A program made the position numbers and the translations under genes. From Megaustenia siamemsis (taxonomy: Eukaryota > Mollusca > Gastropoda > Stylommatophora > Ariophantidae), in assembly GCA_032433765.1 (NCBI GenBank), contig JAVIAB010000025.1, positions 38,344,756 to 38,408,755 of the forward strand: a DNA stretch of 64,000 nucleotides, given 5' to 3'. The notes below the pieces were generated by a model, which had not been told where the DNA came from, did no database searches, and was given only the letters and a program-made list of their open reading frames with translations. How positions within the stretch are numbered: position 1 is the stretch's first letter; the number at the start of each line of letters is the position of its first letter. Positions 59,101 to 64,000 of this stretch are shown one piece after another.

Positions 59101-62100
59101 CATCAAAGTTCAAGTGTAAATGTTAAAACATCAAAGTTCAAGTGTAAATGTTAAAACATCAAAGTTCAAGTGTAAATGTTAAAACATCAAAGTGAAACAC
59201 AACCAAATTCATAGAAAAGACAATTTTCCAGATAAAGATATTGGTAAAAGATAACAACTAGAGGTGTACAAAGCAGTAGGTTAAAGATGAAAAACATAAA
59301 AACAAATGAGAACATTAAAATAAAAAACTAAAAGAGGATGACAGAGCTATAGATGGAAAAGAAACATCAAGGGATGGACAAATAACAGCCTGTCATAATG
59401 TGCCATCAAGACAGTAGAATGACAAAGCTATAGATGAAAGAGTAACATCAAGGGGCAGACAAATAACAGCCTGTCATATTGTACCATCAAGACAGTAGAA
59501 TGACAAAGCTATAGATGAAAGAGTAACATCAAGGGACGGACAAATAACAGCCTGTCATAATGTACCAACAAGACAGTAGAATGACAAAGCTATAGATGAA
59601 AGAGTAACATCAAGGGATGGACAAATAACAGCCTGTCATAATGTACCATCAAGACAGTAGAATGACAAAGCTATAGATGAAAGAGTAACATCAAGGGATG
59701 GACAAATAACAGCCTGTCATAATGTACCATCAAGACAGTAGAATGACAAAGCTATAGATGAAAGAGTAACATCAAGGGATGGACAAATAACAGCCTGTCA
59801 TAATGTACCAACAAGACAGTAGAATGACAAAGCTATAGGAGGAGCAGTAACATTTAGGGATGGACAATAACAGAATGTAGCAACAATATAAGAAAATGAC
59901 ATAGCTATAGATGGAAGAGTAGCATCAAAAGATGGACAATAACAGAATGTAGCAACAATATAAGAGAATGACATAGCTATAGATGGAAGAGTAGCATCAA
60001 AAGATGGACAATAACAGAATGTAGCAACAATATAAGAGAATGACATAGCTATAGATGGAAGAGTAGCATCAAAAGATGGACAATAACAGAATGTCAGAAT
60101 GTACCAACAAAATAAAAGAATGACAGAGGTATAGATGGAAGAGTAACATCAAATAAAAGACAATAACTAATAACAGCCTAGGCGAAAGACAATGTTGAAT
60201 ATCATTGCAACAAACCCTAGATACAAAAATAACATTTGACAATTCAATATATCTCAACATTTACTAAAAGCTTTGCCTAATTCTTAATATCTAACAAGCT
60301 AGTTTTGAAAAAACTGTACTGCGGCAGGAAAAGAACATATTTACTTTTATATAACTCTAGGTCAGCCTCAGATATGTAGGCATTGGAGCCCCAAATGATG
60401 AGTCGCTGCACATTTCCTGGGTAGGCTGCAGCGAGAATCATTCCAATTATACCGCCATCACTCCAGCCGAGCACTGAATATCGGGGAATTTCAAGGGCCT
60501 GCAGACAACATTTGGTTAAAAAAACCTTGTTAGTCAATGAAGCTGTATGTATTATTATAATGAGAAGGTTTTAATTTAGTTGTGTTGAAAGATCATCTTC
60601 ATCACAGAACAGACAACTCCACGGTGCTCAGATCCCCTCCACAGCATATTCCCTAGTATGAAGCATGACTGCCACACAATAGTGAAAACACTGAAAATGG
60701 TTTCAGCTCAAATACACAAACTCCATAGTATCTGCAAAGACCTTGACCCCCAACCTCTTGAATCGCCTCTTACGACTAGCATGGCAAGTGAGAGTGGTTC
60801 TATTCTTTTCTCCCCTGACCATGGTCAGGGCCTCATAAGCCACATGGGTGTACAACTAAGGTTAAGTTAATAATGGACCTGTTTACCAAACAGCCTTCAG
60901 ATGTAGAAAAGCTGCGTACAACCAAACCCAAGATTAATGTCAATACAGATCCAAGATGGGAGCCGTAATAGTTCAGTGATTAGTGAAATGGACTACTAAG
61001 GACAAGACGATGGGTTCGATCCTGATCAACGGCTTCCAGGTTCAGCATTAAACGAGTACAGGATTTTTTCTGAGAAAGTAAAGCAGCATGAGCGCAACAC
61101 CGACCACATTACCCCAAAAATCAAGTGCCAAAGGTCTGTAAAAATTATGGTCACTAACACCTTATTCCCTATAAAACGGGGCTGTTTACTTTTTTTTTTT
61201 TAATATATATATTTATGGATACAAAATACTCAACAATACTTGAACTGAAAGTGATCAAGGACTTATCAAAACCAGTGAACCAGCACTGATCAAGATCTGA
61301 TCTACTCTACCTCTCCATTAGGGTCTGGAGAAGACTACCTAATCTTATCAAGTGAACAGGAACCAAGAAAGGGAGACAAACATTCAGCGTTAAAGTCTGA
61401 CATGTTAGGCAGCAAGACGCAAATATAAAATGTACTCATTTCATCATCATCATTAAGTGCCGTCTCTGCATCAAAAATTGGCTACCGTGAAACACCATTT
61501 CACTCTGTCTCTTGCTTTGATAGTGCAGGTTGTCATAGTCTGACTTGTCCATCTTTTGATGTTATTCGACCATGTAAGTCTCGGTCTGCCTATGCCTCTT
61601 TTACCTTGTATTTTCCCTTCCAAGATTATATTTAGCCGGCTGTTGTATCTTTTAACATGTCCAAAAAATGTCATTTATCTTCTTTGAATTGCGTTTTGTA
61701 GTTCTCTTTTCATTTTTAGTTGTTTTAAGACTTCATTGTTTGTCTAAGCCAGGAATAGCCCACCCCATAGAATATATAAAGAAACAACAAATAAAATGGT
61801 TTGGCCAAGTGACAAGGCAGAAAGATCAAAACACAACACAACGAGCCTTCAGCAAACGTTGTGAGAACACCAGACCCAAGGGTCGACAACGAAAAAGATG
61901 GATCGATGGAATATTACAAACACTAGGAAACATAACAGCAGCAGAGGCGAACAGAAGAGCGAAAGACAGCAAATTATATCTCCCCTCGACGTTGAAAGGC
62001 AGATGAGGAAGGATAGAAGAAGAAGAAGATTGTTTGTTTTGTTTTTCATCCAATTCTTCCTATTGTTCTATAAATCCCCATTTCAAAAGCTACCATTCTC

Positions 62101-63333
62101 TGTTCTATTTTCTTGTCTAATGTCCATGTTTCTGCACCATCCAGGAATGTTGAGAAGATGTAACATTTTGCTATTCTTAGCTTTAGCCCTGGTATTATTT
62201 GTTTTGATGTTAGTATGTTCTTCATGACAATAAAATTACTTTTTGCCATTCCTATTCTTTTGTATATTTCAGTTGTACATTTTCCATCACTGGTTATAGT
62301 ATGTCCAAGGTGGTTGTAGCTCTGTCTCTAGGTCTATTTCTTCAATTTTGAGACCCACTTGTAGGTTTTGAGAATTATCTTTGTTTATGATCATGCTCAT
62401 TTAAAGTCTTTTTAATTGTGGATGCTAAAAGGCAAAGTCATTGAGTGAATGTAGCAGAAGAAGAAATAAAGAACTGCAGAATAAAGAAATAAACATGACA
62501 AGCACAAAATATGGACTAGAAATGAATATCAAAAGGATATAACAATGATGATAAAGAAAGATAAACGTTCGAATATCAGGCCATAAATCTAACGTAAGCC
62601 AGGAAATTATTACAGCATTTGATTCCCTGTGTGACCGCATGGGTAAACACACAGTTGTGTAGCAAAAGTTCAAAGAAAATACTATTTTAGGAATCTAAAT
62701 GTAACATTTTTATGATGGTATTGTGAAAATATCAGTCACAGATAAGAATTGTAATCTAGGGATAAAGCAAGCAGTTGTACAGAAAATTCAGATTCTGTGT
62801 TTCATGCGTCTGTTACTTGACCCACATTTATTGGCTCGTGGTAGGGAACGTGTGTTTTTTAAAAAGGCACTGAACAATAAGTTACTTTTCCCAATTTATT
62901 ACATAAATAATGTTTTATTTTTTAGAAGAGAAAAGACTCATGAAAAAGGATGGAAAACCCTGTGGATCAGTGGGTCTGACTAGTTCATTCTGTGGCCATG
63001 TGTGTTTGTCAAACATTGGTAGAATTAGCCACAAGAGAAGCTGTTCGACAAAAACAAAACCTCAACAACAAAAAATACACAACAGCCTCCACTAGACCGT
63101 CTGACACGATAAAAAGGGCCATACACATAAATAACATATTATTTCGTAACTAAACTAATGGCATACTTTCATGAAAGCTGCTGCATCATCGGCATCTCGT
63201 TGATAAAACATGAGTGGCCAGTCTCTATCGGGAGGGCGAGTCTTGCCATAACCTCTAGGATCCCAAGCAATGATCCTGTACTTGTCCGTACTAAGACCAG
63301 TCAACTGTGGCAGGAAATCAGTACGTGAGCTGC
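52996..63333 (-). CDS. BPHL: BPHL-like serine hydrolase (valacyclovir hydrolase family), last five coding exons
   Basis: Seen, in - strand order: exons 63333-63167, 60498-60345, 58662-58531, 56247-56124 and 53104-52996, all AG/GT bounded with phases 1,0,1,1,2 that fit. The joined product follows BPHL from the middle of the cap-proximal strand to the C-terminus. AWDPRGYGKTRPPDRDWP and LGWSDGG (nucleophile elbow, Ser, with the following Asp that BPHL uses for amino-group recognition) are present, as are IIWGSNAY, GAKDPM (acid) and GKHNIHLR (His). Known: BPHL is a mitochondrial alpha/beta hydrolase acting on amino-acid esters and homocysteine thiolactone. The N-terminal exons lie beyond the right edge. 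GATAAA (RC of 52956-52961) is a weak polyadenylation candidate. Confidence 0.92.
53240..54145 (-). mobile_element. Family B non-LTR retrotransposon C-terminal region, split by a SINE
   Basis: The - strand encodes RCNKACQVIGQVSTLL, KRAIYNSVLS, then after frame changes MKCVRRMTGNSLRDRV, KKQQINWFGHIRRKEL, GRPRKRWIKGILESLGG and RRAKNSRLYLPSMP with a GAAGAAGAA end at 53226-53240. Sits in the last BPHL intron, same orientation as the gene. SINE at 53776-54033. Confidence 0.82.
53776..54033 (-). mobile_element. tRNA-headed SINE with 14-bp target duplication, nested in family B
   Basis: Full head GGGAGCCGCGATAGCTCAGT; flanked by TCTTGTGTTAATGT at 53762-53775 and 54034-54047. Removing it rejoins the RT frame region of the host element. 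Confidence 0.92.
54150..54455. other. No recognised gene
   Basis: BPHL intron sequence without motifs. Confidence 0.4.
54458..54608 (-). mobile_element. Family D 3' end fragment
   Basis: GGTCAAAGAAGGCACAAAGG, then GTCTTGGTTATATCTTAGTC and CGGTTGAGCCTTCCCTAGTA, the reverse of the GLTMGLRNNQELQ region. Confidence 0.65.
54650..55215 (+). mobile_element. Family F retrotransposon pieces
   Basis: 54650-54805 matches 16665-16820 (inverse orientation of the coding sense). From 54820 a + strand copy encodes KKQIIKSIRGPQARNQDAF, RTGHNRLHSHMYTKFK, CTCGQAPQTAEHI and ends with GATAGATAGATAG. Very similar to 49060-49440. Confidence 0.75.
55300..55670 (+). mobile_element. Family E non-LTR retrotransposon 3' region
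   Basis: MGFLRRMLKVPWTAKKTNEE, KRELIKNFRKKQSTFFRHIM, GKRDCGRQREKVLDNLVSW, then a stop and DMIAYANRYGT with GATGATGAG. Best-preserved copy of family E (91-codon frame). Confidence 0.8.
55870..56030 (-). repeat. Dispersed family H fragment
   Basis: GCATGTGCTGAGACTGCTAT, GGGGACTGCAGCTACCTGTC and GTGATACCGGGGCCTTCC. Ends about 95 bases from the BPHL donor at 56123. Confidence 0.72.
56124..56247 (-). CDS. BPHL: BPHL exon: catalytic acid
   Basis: Encodes DLCIGSLPNIKCPTLILNG and AKDPMLSQEHPSFL with HITNS; the Asp in KDP is the expected triad acid. Acceptor TTTCCCCAG, donor GTAATG. Confidence 0.92.
56385..57158 (-). mobile_element. Family T TTAA-flanked element with nested SINE
   Basis: TTAACCCTAGATTA at 56385 and ACCTAGGGTTAA ending 57158 are inverted ends. 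AAATTCCTCAAAATTGG and GGTGACCCCTGAATG match other family T copies in inverse orientation. A SINE (56770-57010) interrupts it. In a BPHL intron. Confidence 0.75.
56770..57010 (+). mobile_element. tRNA-headed SINE with 11-bp target duplication
   Basis: Head AGGGAGCCGCGATAGCTCAG; flanked by ATATTTTGCCT at 56759-56769 and 57011-57021. Lacks about 20 bases of the body after GGGGAAAGT. Confidence 0.9.
57300..57765 (+). mobile_element. Family B-like non-LTR retrotransposon with intact C-terminal frame
   Basis: Frame 57342-57716 encodes MCYESQTWTLSKSQLRKIN, CEMRCLRKVTNNT, IEQQLKWFGHLVRMNPHQS and GKRPRGRPRRRWIDAVTKTC, ending in a natural stop, followed by AAGAGAAAAGAAGAAG. More divergent than the other family B copies and the least damaged. 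Confidence 0.8.
57870..58195 (-). other. Unexplained open frame of about 100 codons in a BPHL intron
   Basis: The - strand frame 58194-57889 reads GFNVGSGLTGKMTMIELTV then KVMLYTLMGLCCRARLQY and STIISENRGVY-like residues. I do not recognise it. It is not periodic or low-complexity, so it could be a decayed element ORF. A C run (57899-57913) follows. Confidence 0.35.
58205..58515 (+). mobile_element. Family R retroelement 3' end
   Basis: CAGGATCAGTGAACCAGAGT, CCTACTCCACCTAGACT, GCTGGGCCAAAAAGCACAAA and CCTTTAGTCACTGGGTGAAC. Collinear with 9818-10435; stops about 15 bases from the BPHL donor. Confidence 0.7.
58531..58662 (-). CDS. BPHL: BPHL exon: cap domain
   Basis: Two bases complete a Lys codon, then VEDIDQWSAKMRQPF, DVYGEDYFRKQW and KYTTHRN. 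Matches the lid helices of BPHL. Acceptor TTGTTGCCAG, donor GTGAGT. A 27-bp satellite starts about 24 bases upstream of the acceptor. Confidence 0.9.
58686..59192. repeat. 27-bp tandem array, about 19 copies, adjoining a BPHL acceptor
   Basis: Unit AAGTTCAAGTGTAAATGTTA plus AAACATC, with TTTAAG and TTGAAAC variants. Lies in the intron immediately 5' (gene sense) of exon 58531-58662. Confidence 0.95.
59340..60180. repeat. 81-bp then 72-bp tandem array derived from family A
   Basis: The 81-bp unit contains GAATGACAAAGCTATAGATG, AAAGAGTAACATCAAGGGAT and CAGCCTGTCATAATGTACCA (about 6 copies); from 59830 a 72-bp form with GATGGAAGAGTAGCATCAAA and AACAGAATGTAGCAACAATA (about 3-4). Words correspond to the GACGAGTAACATCAAAAGATG to GTGGAATGGCG segment of family A at 5163-5240. 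Confidence 0.88.
60345..60498 (-). CDS. BPHL: BPHL exon: catalytic serine elbow
   Basis: Begins ALEIPRYSVLGWSDGG and continues AAAYPGNVQRLIIWGSNAY and ISEADLELYK; acceptor TTGTCTGCAG, donor GTAAAT. Holds the nucleophile Ser and its neighbouring Asp. Confidence 0.92.
60590..60862 (-). mobile_element. Retroelement fragment, single-copy counterpart of 2500-3060
   Basis: The - strand begins with a CAGGGGAGAAAAGAATAGAA stretch, then TGCTAGTCGTAAGAGGCGAT and ends GGAGGGGATCTGAGCACC near GATGAAGATGATC. Terminal words match family F ends. Confidence 0.6.
60957..61205 (+). mobile_element. tRNA-headed SINE, diverged
   Basis: GGGAGCCGTAATAGTTCAGT head, GGGTTCGATCCTGAT B box, ATCAAGTGCCAAAGGTCTGT body; the tail runs into T and TA runs. 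Confidence 0.82.
61280..61438 (+). mobile_element. Family R fragment
   Basis: GTGAACCAGCACTGATCAAG, CTACTCTACCTCTCCATTAG and GACATGTTAGGCAGCAAGAC; much diverged. Confidence 0.5.
61440..62405 (-). mobile_element. Family A non-LTR retrotransposon, split by a family B insertion
   Basis: From 62249 downward the - strand encodes MKNILTSKQIIPGLKLRIAK, GAETWTLDKKIEQRMVAFEM and GIYRTIGRIG; after the insertion at 61744-62028 it resumes with MTFFGHVKRYNS, GKIQGKRGIGRPRLTW and CTIKARDRVKW, ending ATCATCATCAT (+) at 61443-61453. Longest family A copy here. Confidence 0.82.
61744..62028 (+). mobile_element. Family B 3' end inserted into family A, with target duplication
   Basis: Encodes IEYIKKQQIKWFGQVTRQKD, GRQRKRWIDGILQTLGNI and RRAKDSKLYLPSTLKGR with stop, ending GAAGAAGAAGA. 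ATTGTTTGT flanks it at 61735-61743 and 62029-62037. 5' truncated, as expected of target-primed insertion. Confidence 0.88.
62560..62772 (-). mobile_element. Family T left-end fragment
   Basis: The - strand reads CCCTAGATTACAATTC, TCTTTGAACTTTTGCTACAC and GGCTTACGTTAGATTTATGG, matching 11252-11460. The other end is missing, and the TTAA is changed to TTAT. Confidence 0.65.
62775..63165. other. No recognised gene
   Basis: BPHL intron sequence next to exon 63167; no motifs seen. Confidence 0.45.
63167..63333 (-). CDS. BPHL: BPHL exon: WDPRGYG block
   Basis: Starts two bases into a Gly codon after TTTTTGTACCAG and encodes SSRTDFLPQL, YRIIAWDPRGYGKTRPPDRD and a helix ending AAAFMK; donor GTATGC. 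The frame continues upstream of the AG into intron, which explains the longer apparent frame. Confidence 0.9.
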
Positions 63334-63534
63334 CTGGTACAAAAACAGGCATTAAGTGATATGAAGAGAAGCAGGCAATGACTAAAGGCAACATTTTAAA
63401 TGTCTAATTTAAACAAAAATATTCCACTACTATTGTGATCCAAACTCTTGTCCCTATATTATAATTTAAAATAATACCTATTCTTGTCATGCTCTGCTCT
63501 ATCTCTAGCATATCTTTTCTGAAACTTTGAACAA

Positions 63535-64000
63535 AGAATGCAGGCAACAAAACCCTGTAGTCATGGAGGCAGAGTTGCAAGCCTTATCTATGAAAATTCA
63601 CTTGAGAAAGCTGCAGTCATCTACACTGATGGATCCGTTGTTCAGCACAGTCAGAGCACATAGACTTTCACTGTCTAGGTCAGAGAAAGAACAGTAAAGG
63701 AGGAGAGCAGTGATTCTGAGGTAGATATAAACCATGATGGTTATGGAAGTAACTAAAGCGATGGCCTGGCTAGAAACATAACCTTTTACTACTGTCTTGT
63801 TTTCTGAGTGACTCGATGAGCTTGTTCAGGAAGATCAAAGGGGGCTGGGTTGTTTGAAGGTAGTGGTTGGTGTCATTAAAGAACTCAGGTCCGATTGAGA
63901 TCTGTTTCATCTTTGTTCCTGGACACTGCAGTGTGAGGAAATGGATGAGCTGACAGCCTGACTAGAACGGGTGCCATAGGCAGCGGACGTGCAATGGACA
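63535..64000 (+). mobile_element. Family F retrotransposon RNase H domain, running off the window
   Basis: Encodes KPCSHGGRVASLIYENS and EKAAVIYTDGSVVQHSQ, the start of an RNase H fold with its first catalytic Asp (TDGS), then with frame changes an MEVTKAMAWLET stretch, a segment with LDELVQEDQ, a PGHCSVR stretch and an E-x-DELTA word like the HxGxxGNExAD signature. Continues past the edge; opposite in sense to BPHL. Confidence 0.7.

Noticed and set aside
63155..63394. A first BPHL exon starting at the ATG at 63394
   Set aside because: Homology begins after the AG at 63334-63335; the upstream codons are a pyrimidine-rich intron end, and the G before the split codon must come from an exon outside the window.

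Overview
This window is eukaryotic (animal) genomic DNA: coding exons are short and bounded by GT/AG introns, and about a third of the 64 kb is tandem repeat. The retroposon spectrum suggests a spiralian, probably a mollusc: tRNA-headed SINEs, several families of 5'-truncated non-LTR retrotransposons, Penelope-like ends and TTAA-flanked DNA elements. That placement is inference; nothing here is diagnostic.

Two conserved genes are recognisable and converge. On the + strand the window opens inside a PIP4P (TMEM55) gene, whose last five coding exons run from 1790 to 10593. They hold two C-x2-C pairs and two membrane segments. On the - strand a BPHL-type serine hydrolase has its last five coding exons from 63333 down to 52996, with the nucleophile motif GWSDGG, the acid in the GAKDP exon and the GKHN histidine in the last exon. 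The 5' exons of both genes lie outside the window. Exon phases agree across every junction I reconstructed.

The roughly 42 kb between the two stop codons holds no intact gene that I can see. It contains a BOLA3 retrocopy (27404-27888) that is intronless, carries an in-frame triplication of 22 codons and is frameshifted near its end. The rest is tandem arrays, 5'-truncated non-LTR copies on both strands, SINEs with visible target-site duplications, Penelope-like termini and TTAA-flanked elements, often nested.

The main pattern is that many tandem arrays are local expansions of short pieces of dispersed transposons. The same piece occurs once in a sister copy elsewhere in the window. Examples are a 57-bp unit that is half of a retrotransposon zinc knuckle (16.0-16.6 kb), a 25-bp unit from a reverse-transcriptase motif (45.6-46.1 kb), an 81-bp unit from an RTE-like 3' end (59.3-59.8 kb), a 38-bp unit (21.3-22.2 kb), a 69-bp unit (2.7-3.1 kb), a 27-bp unit (0.7-1.2 kb) and a 21-bp unit inside a TTAA element (11.6-12.0 kb). 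The largest arrays are a 41-bp array with higher-order structure (36.9-39.4 kb) and a 24-bp two-subtype array (39.6-42.8 kb), separated only by a reverse-transcriptase fragment.

Transposon families are labelled by letter: A (RTE-like, GRPRLTW, GATGAT tail), B (GRPRKRW, GAA tail), C, D, E, F (reverse transcriptase, RNase H, then zinc knuckle), G, R (retroelement 3' end), H (unclassified dispersed repeat), T and M (TTAA-flanked).
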